From the NCBI GenBank assembly GCA_034766995.1, contig CM068313.1, forward strand, positions 18,542,512 to 18,606,511: a stretch of 64,000 bases of DNA, in the 5' to 3' direction. Both the position numbers and the translations under genes were made by a program. This DNA comes from Acanthacorydalis orientalis (Eukaryota; Arthropoda; Insecta; Megaloptera; Corydalidae). Shown piece after piece: positions 36,275-48,172 of this stretch; positions within the stretch are counted from its first letter, which is position 1, and every line of letters starts with the position of its first letter. The notes under the pieces are model-generated. The model was not told the origin of the DNA, ran no database searches, and saw only the letters and a list, made by a program, of their open reading frames with translations.

Positions 36275-37744
36275 TATGTATACATATATACGTGTGTGTG
36301 TATTTATATTTGTATAAGTTGTGTTAAACAAAACTTGAACACTGGCAAATTTTCAGTATATAATTTAATATAATCAACCAAAAATGTTTTTTCCGAGTTA
36401 ATCAAGGTAAAACTTTAATATGTTTTTAAACTTTATATTCACGCGAGTGAAATAAAGCAATATGTTACCTTTGTTATACTGTCAGTCGAATACATTCGGA
36501 ACGTGAAAAAATAAACTTTATACTTTAATGTAATTGGAGCGTTGATCAATTTTGTTACCTTTTCAGACAGATTAAATTTTGAAATACTTGATTTATATTA
36601 TCTGTTAATTTAGTAATGAGTATATGTAAAAAATTAATTAGTTTTTGAAAATGATTATACTTTAAAGAATAATTTATTCGGCTTTTTATATTATAATTTT
36701 CAGATAAACATTTCTGAAAATCAATTAATTCTAATTTTATATTTCTATATTTCAATGACACGCTATCGCCATACACTATTAAATTATTTTTTTTATTCAT
36801 TTAACCTAAATATTTTTTTCAAATATTCAAATTAATAATCATAATGTTATTCTGTGTTTGAAATTTAAACATACAATCATCTTTTATTTTCTATTTACCA
36901 AAATATTTTATTACTGTGTTCTTATAACGATTACATCTTTCTGCACTTGAGCTTTACACACGTTATAACACTTCTTGACGGCAAACAAAACATTAAGCTG
37001 TAATTTTGCTGCAGGTGATTGAATAAATTTTATTCCATTAGGTACGCAAACAAATTTATATAATTATGTTTGTTTAGTAATTACATTTTTGTTTGAACTT
37101 TTGAATTACATTTGAATTATAAATTATTCATTTTTAAATATTTCTTCTTGTTGAAAATATAATTCATTTATTTTATTCGAATTTTATTTTCAAAAATGTT
37201 TTACTTCTCGTTTTTGTAATTATTGACTAAAACAAGTATAAGATATATATTTTATAAAATTATTCTTTTGTTAATCATATTAATAAATACACTTATTTTT
37301 TTAATAGTCATGTTTTTAATTATATTTATAAACAAATATATATATATATGTTATTTGTTTGTTTTTAGTTTAAAAACTTAAAAACAGTATTTAATTCAAT
37401 AAGGAATTAAATTTTACTTATTTATATATAAAGTGTGTTGAAATTTGTTCAATTTCTTTTAAAGATATATTAATTGATTTATATTTCAATGTTTCAAAGT
37501 CAAAATATTATGCAAAAAAGTGATGAAAGTGTAATATCTTAGAGGTAAAGTTTAGTTTTGTTGTACTTTTAATCTTGAATCAAAAATTTAAATATACGAA
37601 CTTTTTACATTACGTTTATAATGCACCAAGACAATGTTTTCAAAAAAATGTTTAGAAACTTTTTAAGTTCTTTGAAGTTCATTTATCCTTTATTGAGACA
37701 TATTGTTATGCTTCATATATAAAATAATAATTTAATTTATAACA
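36056..37744. other. AT-rich non-coding stretch
   Basis: AT-rich spacer with TA arrays at 36056-36074 and 36217-36300. The minus-strand 81-codon frame at 36555-36800 is Asn/Lys/Leu-rich with no family match. Confidence 0.63.
36217..36300. repeat. (TA)n with (GT)n tail
   Basis: About 55 bp pure TA, then variant TATG/TACA units and a short GT run. Confidence 0.95.
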
Positions 37745-38040
37745 TTCGCCGTGTAATCCCACAAATTCGTGCTTCTAACAAGTTGATTTTATGAGAAAAT
37801 CGCTATTGATTCATATTCTGACGCTGAGGAGTTTCTCTGGCTGAAGCGTACAGCGGTAATCAAATGACGTGCGAGTGAGACGACCCATCAATGTCATCGA
37901 AGTTAAATCCGCGTTCCGTCAAGCCACGTGTTGAATAATAATCAACAGTGGTAGGGAATGGGCATAAATGGGGTGACAGCGGGTTGAAGCTATTGATAAG
38001 GGCCTTAACGTCATAAAAACGAAAGCAAACTGAAAATCAC
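37745..38040. promoter_or_regulatory. GC-richer island J, candidate enhancer
   Basis: Balanced-composition island carrying a CRE half site TGACGT (37865-37870), an E-box CACGTG (37925-37930), a Homothorax/TALE-type TGACAG (37975-37980), a GATA site GATAAG (37995-38000) and CATAAA near its 3' edge. No frame spans it. The motif cluster suits an enhancer, but each motif is short and could arise by chance. Confidence 0.33.
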
Positions 38041-39329
38041 ATAAGAAATAAATTACATGAAAATAATTAATAGAATGTCCAAAGAAGTTTTAATTTTATC
38101 ATTTTTAATATTTGTATTTACTTCAGTTGAATTTTATTTCCGTCATATAATTAAGAATAAATTCAGTGTTTTATTAGTTTATTGGTCAAGAGTATAATAT
38201 AAATTCTAACATAATATTTTTTATCACAGCACATAAAATGTTTTATTAGAAAATAAACATTTCGTATAACAGTTCAGTATAATTTAAAAATTATATTTTT
38301 AGATTTAAAAAGATGTATTAGTATTATATATAAATAAAAAATATAAGCTTATTTAACTAGTGAAAAATTTTAAATTAAATATTGTATCAACAATTATTAT
38401 TAAATAAAATACTAATTCAACCTTAATAATAAATTGCAATCAACATTATTTTATAATTCATTGATCAATCTAACTTGTCATATTTGATGATTGTAATATA
38501 CGAACTTTCTCAAAACACACGATTAAAAACAAAAATGAGGCATAAAAGTTTCTGAAAATGCACGAAAATTGACATTTTATGTAATTAAAATATTTTTTTT
38601 ATACTTTTAGAGATTGAATTAATTTTTTAAAAAGTTAATTTGTGATTTTATAATATCAAGTATTGTGTCATCTGTTAATAATCATTTTTCATTAATAAAT
38701 TTTAAAATGTATTTTTTGTAAATATTTTTAAAACTAATTAAAGTGATTTTTAAGTGCTGATTAATACAGATAAAAGAAGAATAAAATTTTTTGCAATAAA
38801 AAATTGAGTCTTTATACTCAGATGAAATAAAACACATTCACATATATTTACTTATCAAAAGCAACATATTTAATATGTTTTTCTGAGTTTATGTCTGTAT
38901 TATATATACGAGTATATGCATATGTGTGTGTAGTATATGTACATTTTTATAGATTTGTCTATATTGTTTCAATTAACTTTTTATTTCAAAGATTAAATAT
39001 GTTTTATAATTAGCTATATATTATTTTATATTAATTCTAAGAAAGTAGACACATATTTTCAAGTGCTTACCTTTTTATTTGGTATAAGAAACTATTGTCT
39101 AGTATATTTTTTTTGTTTTCTTTGAAAATTGCTTTTTCATTTTTAGAAAACAAACTCCTGAAGTAATTAAATATTTTTTTGTTCTGTTAATTAATTTTGT
39201 ATTATTACTTTATATTTTTTACTTCATACATACTTCTTAGAACATAGCGTTATTAAAATGTAAATTCTTTTGAAATGAAAAAAACTAAATATTAATTATT
39301 CACATTTAACATTAATTGTATTATAATGA
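38041..39329. other. AT-rich non-coding stretch
   Basis: Strongly AT-rich spacer without long microsatellites. No gene recognised. Confidence 0.65.
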
Positions 39330-39560
39330 TATCGTAATGGTGACCGTCGCGGTTTTGACGTTCAGCGTATTTCGAATAGGGTAGTTTTTATTAATACACT
39401 CTGACGATGCGGAGCTCGATCAACGACCCTTGCTTTCCACCCCGCCTGTTTTTCTAAATGACTTATTGTTCGCAACGACATCACGGACGGTTTGTGAATT
39501 TAATGTGTGTCACACAGTTTGATACGATCTTATTAAAAATGAGCGAACCGCATGAAAAAT
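39330..39560. promoter_or_regulatory. GC-richer island K
   Basis: About 230 bp with CpG (GTGACCGTCGCGGTTTTGAC near 39341; CGATGCGGAGCTCGATC near 39405). No frame or RNA signature. Candidate conserved non-coding DNA. Confidence 0.25.
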
Positions 39561-39754
39561 ATTACGGTTCGGTTATTGTTATTTGATTTTAATCTGTCGA
39601 TTGTGGATTGTATATTTTCAAGTAATTTTTCTACTGTTTGTATTATTGTTTTCATCAATTCAGTACTTACTAGCATATGTATATTTATATGTGTCCTGTA
39701 ATCATTTGTTACATTTTACAATATTTTGTTAAGATATGTATTACTTCAACTGCA

Positions 39755-39761
<7 letters not shown>

Positions 39762-39812
<51 letters not shown>
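39762..39812. repeat. (TA)n microsatellite
   Basis: Pure TA array of about 51 bp. Confidence 0.96.
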
Positions 39813-39814
<2 letters not shown>

Positions 39815-39899
39815 TCATATATAATATTAAAAATTGTCGAAGTATTTTTTAAAGAAAATCAATTTATCCAAATTCATAAATTTTGTACGATTATATTAT

Positions 39900-40460
39900 T
39901 TAGTTGGTAGGAAAATAATTGTGGTTTTTGTTTTCTGAATCTTAACATTATTTTTTTCAATGAAAGTGTCATTTCATCTTGTTCATTTTAATATAATTTA
40001 AAAATGCATCTTTCGGTCTGTATTGATTTTTTTATTAGTCAGTTCTATTATTAATTTTGTTTCAAATTGGGCTATTGAATTAAAGATGAAACAAAAGTAA
40101 ATAAGAGCAATTTTTTGTATGAGTTCGAAACGAGTGGTAAAGAAGCAGAAACTGCTCGTAATGTAAAATATGTTATTCGTGTAAATACTGTTAAGGAAAG
40201 TACGGTGCAACGGTGGTTTCTAAAATTTCGTTCTGGGAATGAGAGCCTTGAATATGAAGAAGGTTGCTGGCGTCCTTCTTCAGTTCATAACGATCAATTG
40301 AAGGCGTTAGTTGAATCAGAACCATCACAACAATTCGAAAACTTTCATAAAAGTTAGAGGTTAGCCATCTAACAGTTCTGGATCACTTCAAACCATTTAA
40401 ATAAAAAAATGTGTATGAAAATGAAGTTTATAAACCGCAATTATTTTTCTTACTACCTAA
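39900..40460 (+). mobile_element. Family-1 mariner MITE, copy 4 (complete ends)
   Basis: A 561 bp element, one base longer than copy 2. The left end TTAGTTGGTAGGAAAATAAT and the right end (TTATTTTTCTTACTACCTAA, 40441-40460) are inverted repeats. A 5' UTR, a mutated initiator region (ATG at 40086 followed by a stop) and an open HTH-coding stretch (40115-40357) follow, then the shared join to the 3' terminal repeat. The near-equal length with copy 2 and the identical architecture show that the deletion preceded dispersal. Confidence 0.86.
40115..40357 (+). pseudogene. Mariner transposase N-terminal fragment (80 codons)
   Basis: Translates as YEFETSGKEAETARNVKYVI, then VKESTVQRWFLKFRSGNESL and DQLKALVESEPSQQFENFHK. 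This is the first helix-turn-helix, the ESL linker and the start of the second HTH of a mariner transposase. It ends at a stop after a one-codon-scale indel in the PRTTIREL segment. About three quarters of the protein, including all three catalytic Asp positions, are absent. Closely related to the fragment at 7926-8186. Confidence 0.8.
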
Positions 40461-40972
40461 TATTATAATTGATAAAGAATTAATTATTTATTTTTATTGA
40501 TTGTATCATCCAAAAAAACTTAACTAAACAATAACAATTTTATTTTTTATTATATTATATTTTTAATAGTTGAACTTATTTAATACATGCATACAAACAC
40601 TTAAACTAATTCATAAATCATAATAATAGTCCCGGAGTAGTGTCTAAATTCACTTTTAGAAATGAATTTTTCACTGCTCCAAAACTCAAATTTTTTTCGC
40701 AAAAATGTAATTAAGCTTTTAAATGAAAAAAATCACATTATATATTAATGTGTATGATTTTCATAAGTAAGACATATTAGAAAATTTATAAATAAAAACC
40801 CTTATTATTTTGTATCTATGTCTATTTTAAGAAATTTACTTATTCTACTTTTTAGTAATAATACTTCAAAGTAAGAATCACAATTTATTTTCATTAAAAT
40901 GTTTTGTTATTAAAAACTGTATCCGAAATAAGTACAGAAAATTAGTGTTCTTTCAATGCAATTTCTTTATCG

Positions 40973-41015
<43 letters not shown>
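40973..41015. repeat. Compound (TA)n(GA)n microsatellite
   Basis: TA array followed directly by a GA array. Confidence 0.95.
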
Positions 41016-41759
41016 TGGCATTTTTCCAACTTACAGAACTATATTCCTTAATTAAAATAAAATAGTGAACAACTGAAAAGAATTATAATTAACTGTACTA
41101 TATTTACAAATTTTATATATATATATATATACATATAAATTATATCATTTATTTTAAAATATTACAGACTTTGTTCATAAAAGTTTCATGTTTTATTGAA
41201 ACGTAAGACTGTGGATGACAAACAATAAAACTTAAATAAATTAGGACGTCAGATACAAATTTCCGACAACTTTACTTCATTATTTTACGAACAAAATTCA
41301 ACAGTTTCTTCAAATTCATATAACTTTGTTGCGACTGTTAGGAAATTAAATTACAACTTTCATTTTTTTGTCAATATTTGAATGGCGGAATAAGTTTTTT
41401 TATCAATTTAATTAATATTTAAATTTTTATTTGCGATTTTCAATTTAATTCATTCAGAGAATCATATTGTTTCAGATGTTTAAATATCATTAAATATTTT
41501 TTTAATTTAATCATTTTTTTTATAATTCTATAATTTTTGCACAGTTATTTACAAAAATAAGTCATTTTTCTTTTTACATGGAGACTTTTATAAATATTTG
41601 TGGGCTGTATAATTCATTTATGGAATAACACTCGAATATATTTTATGTCTAGTTAAAAAGATCTACTGTTCTTTTACACAAAATCAGACAATGTATTGTT
41701 TTATTATTTATTTAAAAATAAGGTTTTTCTCAGTGTCGAAGAAAATAAAATAAAAGAAG

Positions 41760-41839
<80 letters not shown>
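41760..41839. repeat. (TA)n(CA)n(TA)n microsatellite
   Basis: Two TA arrays separated by a short CA run, about 80 bp in all. It explains the Ile-Tyr/Val-Cys run of the minus-strand frame at 41730-41912. Confidence 0.95.
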
Positions 41840-41841
<2 letters not shown>

Positions 41842-42229
41842 CGTATGCATATATGTAAATTTGTATTAAAATAATTGAATGTGTAAATAATAAACAGCTT
41901 CTTACTGCACAAAGGGAAAAGTGTATTTATATTCTTGCATATTTATGTTAACATAGTCTTGTTTAAAAATGAATAATTCCCTCAAAGATGTGAAATATAA
42001 ACGAAATCTCAGCTTGATATACATCCGTTAATCTTCTTAAAAGAAGTTTGTGTAGATATTTCACAGTAATGTTATCATCTACTTTGTCTGTTAAAGCAAA
42101 ATAGCGTCATTGCATTGTTATTTGCGTTATCTTCGTACAGAGAATGATGTATTATGACCTAACTGTGTTGAAAATTAAACCGCATAAAGAAAACAAGGAC
42201 AAAAAAGTACAAGTTATTCACGTCTACAT

Positions 42230-42400
42230 AATCATGCAATTGTCACGCTTCACATACCATGTGATTGATTGGATTTGTTAGTTGACGCTACTCGGCGTCG
42301 TTCGAGATTGCTTTCGAAATAATCCCTTTCGTCTTCCAGTTGGAGTTCATCTGTCTTGTTATATTACACTCAAATAAAGTCATTTACTCATCGCTCCTAT
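42230..42400. promoter_or_regulatory. Small GC-richer island
   Basis: About 170 bp of balanced sequence (GACGCTACTCGGCGTCGTTC near 42284). No frame. Candidate non-coding element by composition only. Confidence 0.22.
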
Positions 42401-43020
42401 TGGATTATTGTTTAAATAGCGACTATTCAATCTATTTGTCGGATATAGTTCGAAAAACTTTATCGTGAATTATTTTTAATGTAAACAAGTATTATTTCCA
42501 CAGAATGTGTTCTATTTATAACTCAAAAAAACATTTCAAACTTCACCAAACAACATTCACTTAAAACTTCTATAAAAAATGTTTTTTTTTAATCAGAATA
42601 TTATTATTCCTGACAATTTTTTTATTAATTGGCAGTCGATTTACTAATATATTCATAATAAAAATAAATTCTTAAAAACAAACACTAATGAAAAATTGAA
42701 AACATTAAAAAGCGTGTTTAATAAATTGGTAATATAATCATTTTTTTAAAAAACTCTTAAATTCACGAGATATACGATATTAAAATTAATTATTTATATT
42801 TTAATTAAATTTAATAACTGTAAATTTATTTTGTAATTTCGTTCTTTTGCTTCTACCTCGTAAATTAACTTTTTTCATTCGTACGCATTTTCCAAATAAT
42901 TGAATATCTTTTGAACCATACTAAATGTACACAAGTCAAAACCGACAGACATAAAAACATAACAAGAGTGAAATTTAATCATAATTGGGAACAGAAAGGT
43001 ATCTAAACCATGATGTATTT

Positions 43021-43022
<2 letters not shown>

Positions 43023-43073
<51 letters not shown>
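43023..43073. repeat. (TA)n microsatellite
   Basis: Pure TA array of about 51 bp. Confidence 0.96.
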
Positions 43074-43077
<4 letters not shown>

Positions 43078-43267
43078 TTGTATAATTTCAGAATATTGAT
43101 AAAACTAAATAAAGCTTCATAAATATTTATACGTATCAATTAATACATACTTTAGGAGTTTATTGTATTTATACTATTAATTAATTAAAATTATTTATAA
43201 GAGTTTTAAATGAATTTTAATTATTAATAATATTTACTTTATTGTTAAATATAGTATATTTATGATA

Positions 43268-43269
<2 letters not shown>

Positions 43270-43306
<37 letters not shown>
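43270..43306. repeat. (TA)n microsatellite flanking MITE copy C
   Basis: TA array immediately before the left end of the family-2 element. Confidence 0.95.
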
Positions 43307-43307
<1 letters not shown>

Positions 43308-43310
<3 letters not shown>

Positions 43311-43751
43311 CAAAACTTAATTCGGTGCCTTTAAATTGAATCAATCACAACTCTTTTTAAATTAAAATATTTCCTCGTCGTTTTAGGCTTTTGAAGTTCC
43401 AACATTAACATTTACTATAACCTCATAAAACAGTAGTAAACGCGATTGAGTCCAAAAAGCAGCATATTAGTCATTGCATATTTTTCGGATTCCAGTCGAA
43501 GAAAATGTTTTCCAAGCCATGGGAATGATTTTCTCAGTTTTGGAGGAATGTGTTGTGATGCATAAAAAATGCAAAAAATGCTGACGCAGTGGAAAAGGCA
43601 CGAAAATTCATTACGACTTCATCTGCTCAAAGTCGAAATCTTTTTTGGACATGGTATTTGTCAATCATTCGACAGATGAAGTAAGGTTGTACAAAATAAT
43701 AGGAGATATGTTTGTTTTCTAAAAAAAGACCAAGGAATTAATTTGTATAGC
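43308..43751 (+). mobile_element. Family-2 mariner MITE, copy C
   Basis: A 444 bp element, the most diverged of the three copies. The left end carries AACTTAATTCGGTGCCTTTA and the right end AAGGAATTAATTTGTATAGC. The plus strand retains, in shifted frames, the mariner N-terminal segment (AGCAGCATATTAGTCATTGC at about 43457 encodes the QHIRHC equivalent) and, after AATGCTGACGCAGTGGAAAA (from about 43575), the C-terminal segment. It is embedded between TA arrays on both sides (43270-43306 and 43752-43775). Confidence 0.84.
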
Positions 43752-43865
43752 TTATATATATATATATATATATATGATTGAAGTTTTTTTTATTTTGTTC
43801 TTATTAAATCTTTAATTATGTTTACTAATAATTGATATATATTGAAAATAATAATGATCTAATCT

Positions 43866-43919
<54 letters not shown>

Positions 43920-43979
43920 TGCGTTTGTAGTGAGCGTTCTCTTGTGAAAATTTGAACAAAAAAAAAGTTACGAATAGAA
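43752..43979. repeat. (TA)n arrays in AT-rich spacer
   Basis: TA arrays at 43752-43775 and 43868-43913, separated by AT-rich unique sequence. Confidence 0.92.
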
Positions 43980-44480
43980 TATCAAGTAGTAGATCAGTTT
44001 TCATGGATCAATTATTAAAATAAAAGTCTACCCTCCATTCACGGTAATACATATCCACTCGATGCAGTTACATTGGCGGGTCCATTGCAAACTCTCATAT
44101 ACAACTCGTCTCACAGTCCCAAGGGTGCAGCTGTCAAACGTCCGGCATGCGGGCTTAACCATTGTGCGAATTATCCTCGGTCGTATATCTGTGTGTACAT
44201 TTATTCATTCACCATCCCTCATCACCATCAGGATCAAATCTCTGCTCCCGTTAAACTGATGATGAATCTGGACGGAGGATTATAAAGTGCAATACGAGTA
44301 CGAGCCACCCGACCAACTAACTAACCAGTGGAGGGTGTTTGCCGAACACACTGGTATTCGTGATAATTCGTGTGAAGTGATTAAAAATGGATTTAATTAA
44401 TTTCGACTTTTGTAGTTACATTGTAATTCAAAATGCATTCTTCGTAATTAATCGTATGAGCTCGTTATACAATGATGCAG
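43980..44480 (+). promoter_or_regulatory. GC-richer island L, candidate core promoter
   Basis: A long balanced island. A TATA box TATAAAG (44281-44287) sits in otherwise GC-moderate text. A start site would be expected around 44311 (CCGACCAACTAACTAACCAG). The first ATG in good context downstream is AAAAATGG at 44387, opening a 41-codon frame that I do not recognise. Two overlapping frames upstream (44062-44285) are alternative reading frames of the same bases with no family match. A promoter with non-coding or short leader exon is plausible; alternatively an enhancer. Confidence 0.32.
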
Positions 44481-44695
44481 TCTGCGAAATTAATACTGTA
44501 TGGATTTAGTTATAATCTCACTATCAGTCTTTGCAACTTTAATGAGAACGTGCTTCAAACTAGGAACATCGAAAATTATTTCATATGTTATAATCACTAA
44601 TATTGTGAGAGAAACTTGAACAATTTAAATTACGTAATATGAAATTATATACAAAAGCATACATAACGTTCATTGCAGATTTTAATTTAACGAGC

Positions 44696-44771
44696 TATAT
44701 ATATATATATATACATACATACATATATGTATATATGTATATATATATATATATATGTATGTATATATATA
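44696..44771. repeat. Interrupted (TA)n with (CATA)/(TATG) units
   Basis: Mixed TA/CATA/TATG tract with near-mirror arrangement. Confidence 0.93.
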
Positions 44772-45079
44772 ACTTCAAGTAAATTAAATTAAATGTTAGT
44801 TCGATAAATCAAAATCTGCAATAAACGTTATTCAGAGCAAATGAGAGAACTGAGTTTAAAACAAAATATTTATTATTTATTTTATAACTGACTATCTATT
44901 TATTGCATTTTTCAACTTTTCTACATCTGTCAAAAATAGTACGACTCCTTAATTTATTTTACATTAATGTTTTTATTAAAATATTTTTAACTGGTTCGAT
45001 ATGAATGTCAGTTTTAGTTATTTTTAAAATTTTAGTTAACTATGTTATAAATAATTATATTTTTAACATAACTTCCTAC

Positions 45080-45082
<3 letters not shown>

Positions 45083-45114
<32 letters not shown>
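45083..45114. repeat. (TA)n microsatellite
   Basis: Pure TA array. Confidence 0.94.
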
Positions 45115-45117
<3 letters not shown>

Positions 45118-45767
45118 GCATGGAATTATATTATTTTTATTAAATTATTATATAAATTAAAAATAATAAAAAGGACTAGAGCTTAATAGCTTGTTGATTT
45201 GTTAAATAAAGTATAATTTTATTACTAAATTAATTTTTACTAAAAAAAAAATAAAATAAACTAACAAAGAAAATCCTAAATCCTTAATGATCTTAAATCA
45301 ATATAAATGTACATACTTGTTGTTCACATTTTAATAATGTCGTATTAGTAAAAGCGTCATGTTTTGTCAAAACTCAATATCAGCACGTTACTTTTTAAAT
45401 TAAAAATAAAATATATCATATATTTTATTTTTGAATGGAACGTAATCCAGTTTAATTGTAAACTTGTAACATGAATTTATTTTAAATTCACAACATACAA
45501 AAGATTTATATAGAGATAGAACATGTCAGCAGTGCATTTACGTCAGCAATGATGTTTGAATGACGCAATTATTACTGAACTTATTTTCATGATAATAATC
45601 AAAATATTATTTAATGTATGTCAGAAATTAAATTATATTAATAAAGCAGCATGTTCAAAAATACCCTTTTATTAACTTAAAATTACTTTTGTCCTTATTC
45701 TCTAATAAGAAAATATAATTATTTCTGTCATATATTTTGTGTTGTGTTTAATTGCAGCATGTGTGTA

Positions 45768-45771
<4 letters not shown>

Positions 45772-45837
<66 letters not shown>

Positions 45838-45848
45838 ATATATATATA
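45772..45848. repeat. (TA)n(GT)n(TA)n microsatellite
   Basis: About 54 bp TA, a GT run, then TA again. Confidence 0.95.
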
Positions 45849-46450
45849 ACGTTAAAGTTAGTAAAATATTATTTCTTAGTAAAATTAATTAAATATTCAT
45901 TAACCAGATATGATGAATAAATTAAAAATGATCTATTTAAATTACGTAATACATGCAGTCGTACATAAGAGTCTCATAATGTATTTCAAACGTAAATATT
46001 CCAACTATTTCCAGTGATATTGAAATGTATTGCAGGAAACATTCACCCTCGTGTGCCTTCAGTTTGTTTCAAATTAAACCACTTTGATAAAACGTTCTAT
46101 AGGAACATCTAAACAGATGCGAAGTAAGTTTAGTTAATAAAACGGCCTCAGGTGGTGAAGTAGTAATATACCACCATTTGTTTTTGAATTGTAAATTGCA
46201 GTCTGTTTTAATTCTCATATAATTGTCGATCACAATTTTATATTATTTTATTGAAAAAATAACAGTTTTTTGTTTCTTTTATTTCAGCTGATTATATTTC
46301 AGTATGAAATTTATTTAATCAGTTTGATGTCCTTTAAATATGTTTTTAATACGAGGAAGTATTTGTTTATACTGATATCTCGGATTTTAATTAGTCACAT
46401 CTTCAAATGGGCAGCTTAACAGGTTAATGATTTAATCATTTTTTTCAAGC

Positions 46451-46451
<1 letters not shown>

Positions 46452-46487
<36 letters not shown>
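46452..46487. repeat. (TA)n microsatellite
   Basis: Pure TA array. Confidence 0.94.
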
Positions 46488-46490
<3 letters not shown>

Positions 46491-47458
46491 ATTAGATAAT
46501 TTCTTTTTATCCAAATTTTCGAAGCATTATTATTGTCTATTTGGAAATACTAATACTTAGATTCTAATGCTATTATCTTCAAAAAAAATCTAATTTTATA
46601 AATAAAATTTCTTACAAACTACAAAATATTTCAATATCTTTCTTAATGCAATCTAAAGTCATTAAATTTGATTGGTATAATTTATACCCAAAATTGTAAG
46701 ATTTTTAAATACGACGTTTAACTAACCTGTGGTTTAAACTTAGTTTTAAATTAATTTTTAAAGGCCTAAAAACTAAATAAAACTGTTATTATTTTAAAAT
46801 AAAAACTATTTATAATATTTTTATTTTATTTTATAATATTTTTAATCTGTATGTTGTTTGTTGCCAGTATATATGTTTTAGATCAAAACTTAAAAAAAAA
46901 ATAAGTTGGACAACCCTTATTCTTCGTAGGTAACTTTTAATATTTATTCGAAAATCGCACAAATGTTAACATTCTTTTCTGTAACAAAAATATTCGTTTA
47001 TACCTTTTTTCACAATTATTTCTTCACTATGGTAATTCATTTTCTTATATTAATTATTTCAGTGCATATTGTATACTTAATGGATTAAAAATAACGTTTA
47101 ATGCAGTTCAAAAAGAGTAATGATAAGATCAAATATGAACTAAATTTCCTTTATTACTACTTAAAAATTCAGTTTTGTATATATTTAAATGTTATAATAG
47201 CAGGAAATCTATACTTATTAAAGCGTTTTGAATTCAATATTTAAATATAACATATTTCAATCTGTAGTTCAGTGAATAAAGATTTTATATTTTCAATATA
47301 TTTCATCATTTAAATAAATATTTTTTATTCAGCACACAGAAATAACAATCAAAATAAATAAATATGGTTTCCGATTAAAATTTAATTAGTTTATTGTTAT
47401 GTGAAATATAATAACTTACATCACAAGTTTAGTTTAAATTAATATTTAGGTATTGTGT

Positions 47459-47459
<1 letters not shown>

Positions 47460-47494
<35 letters not shown>
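47460..47494. repeat. (TA)n microsatellite
   Basis: Pure TA array. Confidence 0.94.
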
Positions 47495-47499
<5 letters not shown>

Positions 47500-47616
47500 C
47501 TGCCTTATATGGGTTTGTTTCTAGCAGTAATTAAACACAATAGAACTTGTTTATTTTTATAAATGAAAAATTAATTACGTTTTCATAATAAACATACAAA
47601 TACATATATTTTTTGC

Positions 47617-47642
47617 ATATATATATATATATATATATATAT
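47617..47642. repeat. (TA)n microsatellite
   Basis: Short TA array. Confidence 0.93.
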
Positions 47643-48091
47643 GCATTCGGGAACATTACACATTCATAGTTCCACAACAATATATCTGTGTAAATTGATA
47701 AAATTTCAGTTGTTATAAACTTTATGTAAATGTTTTATTAAAAAAGTTCTCATTACTGCGTTAATTTGTTTTTTAATAAAACCTGCATTAGAACTTCTTT
47801 GTACATATGTATGTGTATATATATATATATCAGATATCATCTGCGGTGTATTTATTTTGTGGTTAACATAGTCACATTCATTACACTGCACTAGCTCTTG
47901 TAAACTCATCAACGGAGTAGTTGAAAGGTCATACTGCTGCATTCAAACCACTTGAAGTCATTATGCGGTATTCTATGTTATCTCTTGAACAATTCTAGTT
48001 GAAATAGAATGGTTTGTGAAACAATTTTACTTTGAACTAAACAATATGCTAATATTGGACGTGTATTTATCTATGCGGTACAATGATGAAC

Positions 48092-48092
<1 letters not shown>

Positions 48093-48171
<79 letters not shown>
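48093..48171. repeat. (TA)n microsatellite, the longest pure array
   Basis: About 78 bp of uninterrupted TA, the longest perfect array that I see in the window. Confidence 0.97.

Positions 48172-48172
<1 letters not shown>

Larger units (their letters stand above)
40461..42229. other. AT-rich non-coding stretch
   Basis: AT-rich spacer with microsatellites at 40.97, 41.12 and 41.76 kb. No gene recognised. Confidence 0.64.
42401..43307. other. AT-rich non-coding stretch
   Basis: AT-rich spacer with long TA arrays at 43023-43073 and 43270-43306. The second abuts the family-2 element. Confidence 0.66.

Noticed and set aside
39998..40210. Minus-strand 70-codon frame inside MITE copy 4
   Set aside because: Antisense to the transposase N-terminus and 5' UTR of the element. 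No independent signature.
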